From Candidatus Saccharimonadota bacterium (GTDB lineage Bacteria; Patescibacteriota; Saccharimonadia; Saccharimonadales; JAGQMS01): a stretch of 42,634 nucleotides of DNA. Made by a program: the position numbers and the translations under genes. Below are positions 16,958-24,660 of this stretch, in pieces (positions within the stretch are counted from its first letter, which is position 1; each line of letters opens with the position of its first letter). The stretch lies in assembly GCA_020428535.1 (NCBI GenBank), contig JAGQMS010000006.1, forward strand, positions 1-42,634, read 5' to 3'. The notes under the pieces are model-generated. The model was not told the DNA's origin. It searched no databases and saw only the letters and a list, made by a program, of their open reading frames with translations.

Positions 16958-17308
16958 CTATTTGGCTTGGACTCGCCAATACTTACCTGCACGGATCGCC
17001 ACAACTTCTTTATCAATCCCGGCAAAATCCAATAGATGTTGCTCTATTGAAACCCTGCCCTGCTTTTGATCAAGGTCAACATCAACCTTACCCATCCTAA
17101 ATCTGACATTTAAATCAGCGATTTTTTCATCTAGTATTGACCCTTGGAGTTCAGGTTCAACTAGCTGATTCCATACGCTTTTAGGATAGACATGAAGATA
17201 TTTTCCGAAGCCTCTAGTTATAACTACTCCTTCAGCAAACTCGCTTCGAAGCTCGGTCGGTATAGTTAACCGCCGCTTCTCGTCAAGTTTCCTCTGGAAG
17301 AAATCCAT
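16958..17308 (-). CDS. mraZ: Transcriptional regulator MraZ
   Basis: DNA-binding regulator of the dcw cluster with two AbrB/SpoVT-like repeats. The first repeat carries DEKRRLTIPTELR (about residues 9-21), and the second carries DQKQGRVSIEQHLLDFAGIDKEVVAIRAG (about 80-108). At 116 residues it is shorter than the usual 140-150, mainly at the C-terminus. MraZ rings bind GTGGG direct repeats upstream of their own gene; two such pairs are present in this promoter, so autoregulation is likely. A TAGGA sequence precedes the ATG at 17308. glmS is transcribed away from the same intergenic region. Confidence 0.92.
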   Translation of the reverse strand: MDFFQRKLDEKRRLTIPTELRSEFAEGVVITRGFGKYLHVYPKSVWNQLVEPELQGSILDEKIADLNVRFRMGKVDVDLDQKQGRVSIEQHLLDFAGIDKEVVAIRAGKYWRVQAK

Positions 17309-17403
17309 ATCCTAAAGCTTCAGCCCTTCCTGGTCTGTTGTTAGCGTTAGTTTTTTAATTTTTTTCGAGTGGTTTTTGTTTTTTTTGGTGGATATTTCGA
17401 TTA

Positions 17404-17450
17404 CCCACTTTTTCCCACTGATTTACATAGTACTACCCACAATTACCCAC
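17404..17450 (-). promoter_or_regulatory. MraZ operator: two pairs of GTGGG repeats
   Basis: On the mraZ coding strand four GTGGG units occur (complement of 17404-17408, 17414-17418, 17436-17440 and 17446-17450). Within each pair the period is exactly 10 bp, matching the TGGG repeats one helical turn apart bound by MraZ in E. coli and other bacteria. One pair lies within the -35/-10 spacer and the other just past the predicted transcription start. Confidence 0.8.
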
Positions 17451-17455
17451 TGCAA
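17427..17455 (-). promoter_or_regulatory. Promoter of the dcw cluster
   Basis: On the coding strand TTGCAG (complement of 17450-17455), 17 bases and TACTAT (complement of 17427-17432) form a promoter whose spacer contains a GTGGG pair. The start would be near 17420, giving a leader of about 110 nt before mraZ. Confidence 0.6.
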
Positions 17456-17673
17456 GACTTTTTTTTCGAAATACCTACATTCTTCATTACTTTTCCACAG
17501 GTTTTATTTGTATTTGCCGGAATTCTATACATTTAGCGTTAGGGTGAATTCTGGAACACTATATGTGGTTGTATGAAAGGGATATGTAAAATTATTAGTT
17601 AATTTATATCACAACGAGTATCAAACATATGGTAATATCAAAGTACAGTTTAATATTTAGGAGTATAGAACAC

Positions 17674-19494
17674 ATGTGTGGAATCATAGGCTACATTGGA
17701 ACTAAGAGAGCTCGGGATATTCTTTTGACTGGCTTAAAACGAATGGAGTATCGGGGCTATGATTCTGCGGGCATCGCCACTATAGAAGAAGATAAAGTAG
17801 TATCGACTCGGTCAGTAGGAAATGTAAGTGGTCTCGTGGAAATTTTAAAGTCAAAAACACATAAAGGCATGGCTGGAATCGGCCACACTAGGTGGGCTAC
17901 GCACGGCGCTCCATCGGAAGCCAATGCCCACCCTCACACTTCTGGTAAGGTTACTTTGGTTCATAACGGCATTTTTGAGAATTATCAGGAATATAAAACA
18001 GCACTTGAGCAGGCTGGCAGGAAATTCCATAGCCAAACTGATAGTGAAGTTCTTGCGGCATTGATTGATTTCGAGTACGAGAATGAAATAAATCCTCGAA
18101 TCGCCATAACAAATGCTCTCAAAAAAGTCCGAGGAACTTTCGGGCTAGCTATTCTTTTTGAAGATCAGCCCGACATGATAGCAGTCGCAAGGCGATCAAG
18201 CCCACTATTAATTGCTAAAAATGGCTCGGCGGTGTTTATAGCATCTGATCAATACGCACTAGCCGGGCACGCTTCAAATGCCACTGTTCTCCAAGATGAT
18301 GAGATAGCAATATGCAGGGCAGATAATTTTGAAGTTTTTTCTATGAACGACTACCCAGTCGGTAAGGAAATTTTAAAAATAACTGCGAGCGAAGAATCTA
18401 TCGGTAAAGACGGCTACGAACACTTCATGCAAAAAGAGATATTTGAGCAACCTCAATCTATACAAAGGACTTTATCGGGTCGTATCAATAAACCATTAGG
18501 GACGAGTCAACTCGGGGGTATTAACCTAACCCCGAAACAATTACGCGGTGTTAAATCAATGATATTTGTAGGCTGTGGAACTGCATATTATGCAGGGTTA
18601 CTAGCAAAGTATTTGCTCGAACCAATTGTGAAAATTCCTATTTCAGTAGAGGTTGCAAGCGAATTTCGATATCGCAGTGTGGCTCTAAACGGTAATGAGC
18701 TGTCCGTTGTTATTAGCCAATCTGGCGAAACGGCTGACACGATCGCCTGCGTGGAAGAGCTTCAACTCAAGGGCATCCCAGTGCTTGGAGTTGTGAATGT
18801 CGTCGGGTCATCAATTGCTAGGTTGGTAGACGGCGGCATCTACCTTCATGCTGGTCCTGAAATATCAGTGGCGTCCACCAAGGCCTTTAGTTCACAAGTA
18901 ACAGCCCTATTACTCTTGGGTATATATCTAGCCAGGCAGAGAGATCTGAATCTTGGTGATGGGCAGGAACTGCTTGAGCAATTAGAGGCTTTGCCAAAAA
19001 TAATAGAAGAAGTGCTTAAAATCGAGAAAGAAATAAAAGTCGCTGCTCGAAAGTTTGCAAAATTACCGCATCTAATGGCTCTAGGGCGGGATCTACTTTA
19101 TCCGGTTTCTCTGGAAATTGTATTGAAGATAAAAGAACTCACCTATATCCCCGCTAGCGCCTATCCAGCCGGCGAGATGAAGCACGGGCCAAATGCATTG
19201 TTATCGCCTGAAATGGGTGTGATATATCTTCATGGAGAAGGACCTTTGTCGGAGAAGTCAGTTTCAAACTTAGCCGAAGTCAGGGCTAGAAAAGCACAGT
19301 TATTAATATTTACAGATACTGAGATTGATGCCAGCAAAGATGAGATCGTTATAAAATTGCCAAAATCATCACACTTCGCTCAAGGCATCATTTTTACAGT
19401 AGCAGGTCAGTTACTCGCCTACCACATGGCAATAGCTCTTGATAGAAACGTCGATAAGCCACGAAACTTAGCAAAATCAGTTACTGTTGAGTAG
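17674..19494 (+). CDS. glmS: Glutamine-fructose-6-phosphate aminotransferase
   Basis: Makes glucosamine-6-phosphate from fructose-6-phosphate and glutamine, the first step to UDP-GlcNAc and peptidoglycan. The start is ATG 17674: the next residue is Cys, which must become the N-terminal nucleophile (MCGIIGYIG), and AGGAG (17659-17663) precedes it; an in-frame ATG at 17629 would bury the Cys. The glutaminase part includes GHTRWATHG. Two SIS isomerase domains follow, with FVGCGTAYYAGLLAKY and VVISQSGETADT, and the C-terminus ends in the standard PRNLAKSVTVE. Length is 606, normal. It diverges from mraZ across a 365-bp region and its last 14 bp overlap the convergent GH1 gene. Confidence 0.97.
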   Translation: MCGIIGYIGTKRARDILLTGLKRMEYRGYDSAGIATIEEDKVVSTRSVGNVSGLVEILKSKTHKGMAGIGHTRWATHGAPSEANAHPHTSGKVTLVHNGIFENYQEYKTALEQAGRKFHSQTDSEVLAALIDFEYENEINPRIAITNALKKVRGTFGLAILFEDQPDMIAVARRSSPLLIAKNGSAVFIASDQYALAGHASNATVLQDDEIAICRADNFEVFSMNDYPVGKEILKITASEESIGKDGYEHFMQKEIFEQPQSIQRTLSGRINKPLGTSQLGGINLTPKQLRGVKSMIFVGCGTAYYAGLLAKYLLEPIVKIPISVEVASEFRYRSVALNGNELSVVISQSGETADTIACVEELQLKGIPVLGVVNVVGSSIARLVDGGIYLHAGPEISVASTKAFSSQVTALLLLGIYLARQRDLNLGDGQELLEQLEALPKIIEEVLKIEKEIKVAARKFAKLPHLMALGRDLLYPVSLEIVLKIKELTYIPASAYPAGEMKHGPNALLSPEMGVIYLHGEGPLSEKSVSNLAEVRARKAQLLIFTDTEIDASKDEIVIKLPKSSHFAQGIIFTVAGQLLAYHMAIALDRNVDKPRNLAKSVTVE

Positions 19495-20761
19495 CCCCCA
19501 GCCATTTTGCCCATGCTTTTGCAGAAGGTTTTACGCGTCTTTTCATGGTCTTTCGATCAACTGAAATGAGCCCAAATTTTGGCCACCAGCCATATTGCCA
19601 TTCAAAGTTATCGAGCAGACTCCAGTGAAGATAGCCAATAAGCGGGACACCCGATTTTAGCGCCCTGGACATAGCCTGGATTGTTTCTACTAGCCACCAC
19701 TCGCGGTATTGATCATGCATGTCTGCCACACCATTTTCGGTTATTAATATTGGGATATTCTTGTAGCGTTTGGAGGTTTCTTTTAGTACCCAGTCAATCC
19801 CCGAAGGTTCCATATAAAAACCTATGTCATTAATCGGCTCAGTTGGATTGGAATCGGCAAGGACAGATAAAAGTTTATTGCGATAATCCGTAAAATAATA
19901 ATTGAAACCTATAAAATCGTAATACTTTGATGCTTTGACCCAGCCCCAATTTGAGTATTGCAACTCAAACCATGTAGAAATTTTTCCACCAATTCCCTTC
20001 CCGATAGCCTTTTGAAACTGATTCGCCGATCCAACTTGAATATTAGGGAATTTATTCTTGACTATCTTATATGCAATCCGGTGCGCTAATGCTAAATTAC
20101 GATAAACTACCAGACTTTTTAAATATTTTTTTTCACCCGGTGGGAATTCGCCAACTGCATAGCCCATGCCCGAGAAAGTATTCGCTTCGTTTATTGTCAG
20201 GACGTATTTAATTCCGCTTAAATCCATATTTTGTGCAAGAACATGTACAAAATCACGCCAATATCTAAGATTAGATCTTTTTGCAAAACCACCTTTATCA
20301 GCAAACCATTGAGGGACAGACCAATGAAATAACGTTACGAATGGTTCCAATCCCTCTGCTTTCATTGCACGAAAATATTCTGAATAATGCTCAATCTCCT
20401 TTGCATCAAAAACACCTTCTTGAGGATTAATTCTCGACCATTCAATACTACTTCGAAAGGCATTCAAATTTAATGTTTTGGCAAGTTTAAAATCAAGTAA
20501 ATACTTTGAATAGTGCCCTACCCCAGAACCGCTGACATAGTTGTGTGCATCTTCGGCTTGATTTTTAATCTCATTCCAAATTGGCAAATTCCCAAGACGA
20601 TCTTCTGCGGTAGCTGCTAATCTTGCGGCAGTTTTATGCTCCCATCTCGTCCATTGATTATGATTACCACCTTCTACTTGATGTGACGCGACAGAAACCC
20701 CCCAGTAGAAGTCCTTTGGAAATTCACTTCTTTTAGGTAATTTTGGGTCACTAAGTTTCAT
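19481..20761 (-). CDS. Family GH1 glycosidase (beta-glucosidase-like)
   Basis: A 426-residue GH1 enzyme that should hydrolyse beta-glucosides or beta-galactosides with retention. It starts FPKDFYWGVSVASHQVEGG, typical of GH1. The acid/base Glu is in LTINEANTF, where most members have TFNEP, and the nucleophile Glu is in LITENGVAD. HWSLLDNFEWQYGWWPKFGL near the end is the conserved Trp/Glu aglycone region. No signal peptide is seen, so it acts in the cytoplasm on imported sugars. It follows the interrupted methyltransferase by 15 bp on the same strand and converges on glmS with a 14-bp overlap. The exact substrate cannot be read from sequence. Confidence 0.93.
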   Translation of the reverse strand: MKLSDPKLPKRSEFPKDFYWGVSVASHQVEGGNHNQWTRWEHKTAARLAATAEDRLGNLPIWNEIKNQAEDAHNYVSGSGVGHYSKYLLDFKLAKTLNLNAFRSSIEWSRINPQEGVFDAKEIEHYSEYFRAMKAEGLEPFVTLFHWSVPQWFADKGGFAKRSNLRYWRDFVHVLAQNMDLSGIKYVLTINEANTFSGMGYAVGEFPPGEKKYLKSLVVYRNLALAHRIAYKIVKNKFPNIQVGSANQFQKAIGKGIGGKISTWFELQYSNWGWVKASKYYDFIGFNYYFTDYRNKLLSVLADSNPTEPINDIGFYMEPSGIDWVLKETSKRYKNIPILITENGVADMHDQYREWWLVETIQAMSRALKSGVPLIGYLHWSLLDNFEWQYGWWPKFGLISVDRKTMKRRVKPSAKAWAKWLGATQQ

Positions 20762-20776
20762 GGGTATTACTATACG

Positions 20777-22042
20777 CTATTTAAGTTTTAGTATTATTAA
20801 GCTCTCAATGTGTGGCGTCGCTGGGAAAAAGTTATATCCACGTGCAAACTTCACTTCATACTTGCCAGTTTCTAGAATTATTGCTACATCTCGAGCTTGG
20901 GTGGCTGGGTCGCAAGATAAATAAGCTATCAGCGGTGGGGATACATCAGTAATCTTTGCGATAACTTTTCTGTGAAGACCTGCTCGAGGTGGGTCAACTA
21001 TCAAAGTTGCCTCCCCGTTGATATATTGAAGTGCTCTTTCACTTTCGCTGAGAATAACTTGGATATTTTTATTATTTTTGGCGTTTACTAGAGCTTGAAT
21101 GTTTGCCGCCGAATCTAACTCGACCGAAATAAGGTGCCGGTAAGGCATTGACATCCCTATACTGCCAACTCCCGCATACATGTCAATAACTTCTGGAGTC
21201 TTTACCCAGCTTCTCATATCGTTTAATGCAACTTCGTAGGCAGACAAATTTACCTGAAAAAAACCTTCTGGGCTATATCGGAACTGTTAACTTAAGATTT
21301 CGTCTTCTAAATACTTTTTGCCGTAACTGGCCAATAACTCCGTCCCGACCGATGCTGGCGATTTTGGTTCTGAATAATACAGAGTGAAGCTCTCAAAATT
21401 CAATGAACCCCAGTCAAAGCTCGACAAGTCTCGGTTCACTGCGTACAGTACTACCCCCACACCACCGTCTTTTTGCGACCGCAATATGACGCTTTTTAGT
21501 GATCGTGCTTCGATTTTCTGGTTATTCATATATTCAATCAATCTACGTCCAGCATTGTTTATGGCATCGCTTGCAAGCACCGATCCATCGAGCATGAATT
21601 TCTGGTGTGAGCCACGTCTGTGAAGGGCCAAACTAACTCTTTGAGTTTCGTTATCCCACCAGAAGTTATATTCCATCTTGTTGCGATAACCATATCGCTT
21701 TTTGTCAGAAAAGAAGTTTTCCCATTTAATGTTTAGATGGGCGGACGTGAATGCTTCACATAGTAGCCGGAATTTCGTATTGTTCTCAGCTTCAAAGTTC
21801 ATTATCTGCCAGGGGCTTGTACTCACATATTCCTCGGGCCCTTCCGGTGTTATCCGATCCCGAGACTCTTTCAACACTTCATCGGTAATCGCCTCAGCAT
21901 ATGACGATTTGGTTTTATATATACGCAATAATACTTTCTCTTTAGGCAAAGCACCCCATACAAAAACCTTTTTGCCGTTAGGTAGTGTACCCAACCCTTG
22001 CCCGCCCAACACGACTTTTTCTATAGTTACGATATTTTCCAT
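20777..22042 (-). pseudogene. RlmD/TrmA-type RNA uracil-5-methyltransferase interrupted by an in-frame TAA
   Basis: Two reading frames in the same phase make one RumA/TrmA-family protein. The first part (22042-21287, 251 residues) has an N-terminal TRAM-like domain (KVVLGGQGLGTLPNGKKVFV) and the family's central domain; it ends at TAA (21289-21287). The frame then continues without shift as QFRYSPEGFFQVN, the expected next motif, to 20777. The second part has the SAM site IDMYAGVGSIGM, DPPRAGLH, the nucleophile Cys in YLSCDPATQARD and the base Glu in PHIESLIIL. So every catalytic residue lies after one nonsense codon. The Fe-S cysteines of RlmD are absent (STSP in their place). It may be a recent pseudogene, a two-piece enzyme restarting at an internal TTG (21247), readthrough or an assembly error. 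Confidence 0.85.
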
Positions 22043-22067
22043 TTCCTATATATTGTAAGCTACTAGT

Positions 22068-22313
22068 ATGAGCAATGAAGATTTAGAGAAAAAATATGTT
22101 GACGTGCAGGTCAAACCAAGTAGTAAAAAAGGGCCATTGGTTCAACCCTCAATTGACGGTAGCTTGCTCGTCTATGTACGAGAACCTGCTGTAGATGGTA
22201 AAGCAAATATGGCCGTACGTGCACTTCTAGCAGAGTATTTTAGTGTTCCAAAATCGAAAGTGAACATCGTAAGTGGCTTATCAACCAGACATAAAAGATA
22301 CCAAATATTCTAG
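22068..22313 (+). CDS. DUF167 (YggU/UPF0235) family protein
   Basis: An 81-residue protein of the widespread DUF167 family, whose biochemical role is unknown. The family core is clear: DVQVKPSSKKGPLV, then VYVREPAVDGKANMAVRALLAEYF, then KVNIVSGLSTRHKRYQI. It is divergent from the RlmD-like gene over only 25 bp, whose AT-rich sequence carries -10-like elements for both directions (TACAAT on the minus strand at 22050-22055). No ribosome site precedes the ATG. Confidence 0.88.
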   Translation: MSNEDLEKKYVDVQVKPSSKKGPLVQPSIDGSLLVYVREPAVDGKANMAVRALLAEYFSVPKSKVNIVSGLSTRHKRYQIF

Positions 22314-22321
22314 TAGCGCTT

Positions 22322-22350
22322 TTGTTTAGTATTTTTACATATGAGATAAT
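22322..22350 (+). promoter_or_regulatory. Leaderless-type promoter of the CDF-like gene
   Basis: TTGTTT (22322-22327), 17 bases and GATAAT (22345-22350) lie 7 bases before the ATG at 22358, so the RNA should start at the codon itself. Confidence 0.5.
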
Positions 22351-22357
22351 GTGACTT

Positions 22358-22996
22358 ATGGCACATTATCACGGTGATCATGAGCACGATCATGAAATCG
22401 GCAGTCCACCAAACCATCACGACCACTCCAGCAAATCAAATCGCTGGATGGGACGCTTTATGGTTGCAGTTGGAGCCGTTGTTGGGTCATATTCTCTGGT
22501 TGCGGCTGGTGTGCATAATGAAGCGGACGGAGTAGTCCACTATCTACGCTCAAACGCTGAAAATACTAGTTCTTCAACTCGAAAATTCGCATTCAGAATT
22601 GGTGCTGGTATGTTGCTAATTGCCGGTGGTCTAGGCCTACATTATCTTGAAAAGTTCATCCCGGCTGAATCCGTAGCACCGATCACACCGGTGATTTTCG
22701 TAGGTGAAACATTGATTAACGGGAATAATACAATCAAGCACATTAAAAGTGGCTCTGCTTCGCACGACACACATATCGGGCTTGCTCATAACGGACTTGA
22801 CACAGCTACTTCTGTTGCATCGGCAGCGCTTACCGGGGCGTCACTCTTTGCAAACCCAAGTTCACCACTAGCCGAACAAATAGTCGGTACCGGGCATACC
22901 GCGTTGATGGCAACGCTAGGAGCATATTCTGTAGTTAAAGCAATGTACTTCAATTCCAAAGACCGCCACGCTCATACTACTGGGCAAGAAACTTAA
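22358..22996 (+). CDS. His-rich membrane protein resembling a reduced cation diffusion facilitator
   Basis: A 212-residue protein with a His/Asp-rich N-terminus (eight His within residues 3-23), about four hydrophobic helices and a late His-rich tail. Two motifs match the metal site of cation diffusion facilitators: H53-N-E-A-D57 in the first helical pair and H144-N-G-L-D148 in the second. CDF transporters hold zinc or a similar metal with exactly two (H/D)xxxD motifs in TM2 and TM5. Here the protein is shorter than normal (about 300) and lacks the cytoplasmic C-terminal domain. Transport of Zn or a similar metal is an inference from the motifs. The 3' end overlaps the convergent YbaK-like gene by 20 bp. 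Confidence 0.6.
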   Translation: MAHYHGDHEHDHEIGSPPNHHDHSSKSNRWMGRFMVAVGAVVGSYSLVAAGVHNEADGVVHYLRSNAENTSSSTRKFAFRIGAGMLLIAGGLGLHYLEKFIPAESVAPITPVIFVGETLINGNNTIKHIKSGSASHDTHIGLAHNGLDTATSVASAALTGASLFANPSSPLAEQIVGTGHTALMATLGAYSVVKAMYFNSKDRHAHTTGQET

Positions 22997-23468
22997 ATTC
23001 TACGCCTAAGTACTCCAAGAAAGTCGGTATATATTGACCATCGATCATAATAGTTTCGGTATTCAATGAAGGATGAAAGCCGATTTCTGGTTGTTCGAGC
23101 AGTCTCTGGTCAATAACGACTTCGAGCCCTTTTGAGCCTTCATGAATCAAACTAAATAATGAGGCGCTACCCGGTTCGACACCAAGCTTTGACATTAAAA
23201 TTTCTGGTTTCGCGAACTGTAACTTTTTACAACCCAAGCTTTTCGCGAGTTGTTTAGTGTCTAGTCTTTCGTCACCATTCATTACTACAAACACACACCT
23301 CTCACCCTTCTCTTCTTTGAGAAGCAAGTTCTTGACTGGATATTTATCAGGAAAATACCTACCTACATCTGCAACCGTATAGACAGGTTCGTGTTCGATA
23401 CAACGATATTTTATTCCAGCACCATCAAGCACCTCGAAAACTTTCTTTTTCATATTCAAAGTATACAT
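22977..23468 (-). CDS. YbaK/ProX-type aminoacyl-tRNA deacylase
   Basis: A 163-residue single-domain protein of the YbaK/EbsC/ProXp fold, which removes wrongly attached amino acids from tRNA. The family pattern is visible: IKYRCIEHEPVYTVADV near the N-terminus, PVKNLLLKEEKGERCVFVVMNGDERLDTKQLAK with the catalytic-type Lys, and VEPGSASLFSLI. Its substrate (for example Ala-tRNA-Pro or Cys-tRNA-Pro) cannot be told. The ATG at 23468 lies 6 bases after TATAAA on its coding strand, so it is probably leaderless; a later Met (residue 6) is an alternative. It is divergent from the HPRT gene over 19 bp. Confidence 0.88.
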   Translation of the reverse strand: MYTLNMKKKVFEVLDGAGIKYRCIEHEPVYTVADVGRYFPDKYPVKNLLLKEEKGERCVFVVMNGDERLDTKQLAKSLGCKKLQFAKPEILMSKLGVEPGSASLFSLIHEGSKGLEVVIDQRLLEQPEIGFHPSLNTETIMIDGQYIPTFLEYLGVEFKFLAQ

Positions 23469-23473
23469 TCTCG

Positions 23474-23481
23474 TTTATACT
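23474..23481. promoter_or_regulatory. Shared divergent -10 element
   Basis: The plus strand TTTATACT gives TATACT 6 bases before the HPRT ATG (23488). Its complement AGTATAAA gives TATAAA 6 bases before the YbaK-like ATG (23468). The whole intergenic region is 19 bp, so one element apparently serves both leaderless genes. Confidence 0.5.
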
Positions 23482-23487
23482 TCTTTT

Positions 23488-24096
23488 ATGAAATTACGTC
23501 TTGAGGGTGGAGATAATTATATTTCTGCGGCCGAGATAAGCCGCCGAGTTAACGAAATAGGTTCTTACCTAACTAAAAAATTTGGTGATCAAGAAATCGT
23601 TGCTATCACAATGATGAACGGAGCCAAGGTGTTTGCTACAGACCTCACCAGAGCTATCAAAAATCCAAATATTTTGGATGATAACCTAAGAGTATCAAGC
23701 TACAATAACACCGAGTCAACTGGAGAAGTAAAATTTCATTACGATTTAAGTGTTGATATTCGCGGTCATGACATTCTGGTGATCGAAGATATTCTTGATA
23801 CCGGCACTACCCTGTCAAGTGTCATCCCAGAGCTATGGAAGAGCAAACCTAAAAGCATCACATTGGTTTGTATGTTTGAGAAGCCATCTAAGAGACTCCC
23901 CGATACCGAAATTAAAGTGAACGAATTGATCATCGGTATGAAAATAGCAGACAAATTTATTTTAGGCTACGGGTTAGACTGGAAAGACCCAAATGGACTA
24001 TCACGATACCGCAATCTCCCTTTTGTTACAATTGCAGAATTCACAAAAAAAGATGGAATTGATTGGGCCAAACCAAAACGATCTTCCAACAATTAG
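23488..24096 (+). CDS. hpt: Hypoxanthine/purine phosphoribosyltransferase
   Basis: Type I phosphoribosyltransferase that salvages hypoxanthine or guanine with PRPP. The 202 residues contain the PRPP loop VIEDILDTGTTLSSV (about residues 97-111), an early MMNGAKVFATDL loop (the LKG-type loop of HPRTs), and GYGLDWKDPNGLSRYRNLPFV near the end, the purine-binding region. A cell without de novo purine synthesis, as expected for CPR bacteria, would depend on it. The TAG stop (24094-24096) lies inside the CIRCE element of the following hsp20 gene. Whether hypoxanthine or guanine is preferred is not clear. Confidence 0.9.
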   Translation: MKLRLEGGDNYISAAEISRRVNEIGSYLTKKFGDQEIVAITMMNGAKVFATDLTRAIKNPNILDDNLRVSSYNNTESTGEVKFHYDLSVDIRGHDILVIEDILDTGTTLSSVIPELWKSKPKSITLVCMFEKPSKRLPDTEIKVNELIIGMKIADKFILGYGLDWKDPNGLSRYRNLPFVTIAEFTKKDGIDWAKPKRSSNN

Positions 24097-24119
24097 CACT
24101 CTTGACATGAGAGTGCTAA
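24093..24119 (+). promoter_or_regulatory. CIRCE element (HrcA operator) of hsp20
   Basis: TTAGCACTC (24093-24101), nine bases and GAGTGCTAA (24111-24119) match the CIRCE consensus perfectly. The spacer contains TTGACA (24102-24107), the likely -35, with TATCCT 18 bases on (24126-24131). HrcA binding would block polymerase directly until heat releases it. Confidence 0.95.
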
Positions 24120-24183
24120 TTGGAGTATCCTAAAATTAGCATGAGGGTAACCCGATTGCAATAAATTTAATAAGGAGGTTCTT

Positions 24184-24606
24184 ATGAATGGTTTAATGAA
24201 GTTCGATCCATTTTCAGAGCTCCAGGCTCTGCAAAAACAATTTTTCGGAGACGATTGGCTTACAAATATTCAAGGTGTCCAGCTACCGACTACAGACATA
24301 TATACTGATGAAAAACAGTTAACACTCGAAGCACATCTACCTAACTTTGAAGAAGATGATGTCAATATTCATGTATTGGATGACGGCACCTTAGAAGTTC
24401 AAGCAGAGCGCCACGAAAAAGAAGAAGATAAGAAGAAGAAATACGTACTACGGGAATCAAGCTCAAGTTTTTATAGGCGGATTCGGCTACCAAAAAACGC
24501 CGACCAAGGAAACATCGACGCACATATGAAAAATGGTGTATTAAAAGTAGTTATCCCCTTTAAAGAGTTGCCAAAACCAAAGAAAATTTCAATAAAAAAA
24601 TCGTAA
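24184..24606 (+). CDS. Small heat-shock protein Hsp20
   Basis: ATP-independent holdase chaperone that binds unfolding proteins. The 140 residues hold an alpha-crystallin domain from about 36 to 128 (LPTTDIYTDEKQLTLEAHLPNF; RRIRLPKNADQGNIDAHMKNGVLKVVIP) and a C-terminal I-S-I motif for oligomer contacts. A strong AGGAGG ribosome site precedes the ATG. Together with the perfect CIRCE operator this is a textbook HrcA-controlled stress gene. hrcA, groEL and dnaK are not in the window. A strong terminator follows. Confidence 0.96.
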   Translation: MNGLMKFDPFSELQALQKQFFGDDWLTNIQGVQLPTTDIYTDEKQLTLEAHLPNFEEDDVNIHVLDDGTLEVQAERHEKEEDKKKKYVLRESSSSFYRRIRLPKNADQGNIDAHMKNGVLKVVIPFKELPKPKKISIKKS

Positions 24607-24620
24607 TCTAGCGTAAATTT

Positions 24621-24660
24621 AATTATAGAAGCCCGCTGATATCATCGGGCTTCTATAATT
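24621..24660. terminator. Bidirectional Rho-independent terminator
   Basis: A perfect 15-bp stem, AATTATAGAAGCCCG (24621-24635) with CGGGCTTCTATAATT (24646-24660), is flanked by A/T-rich ends that supply T tracts in both directions. It ends hsp20 and overlaps the stop codon of the convergent PH-like gene. Confidence 0.85.

Noticed and set aside
16755-16979. A 74-codon frame after mraZ
   Set aside because: It opens only with TTG inside mraZ, has no ribosome site and no recognisable composition; treated as chance.
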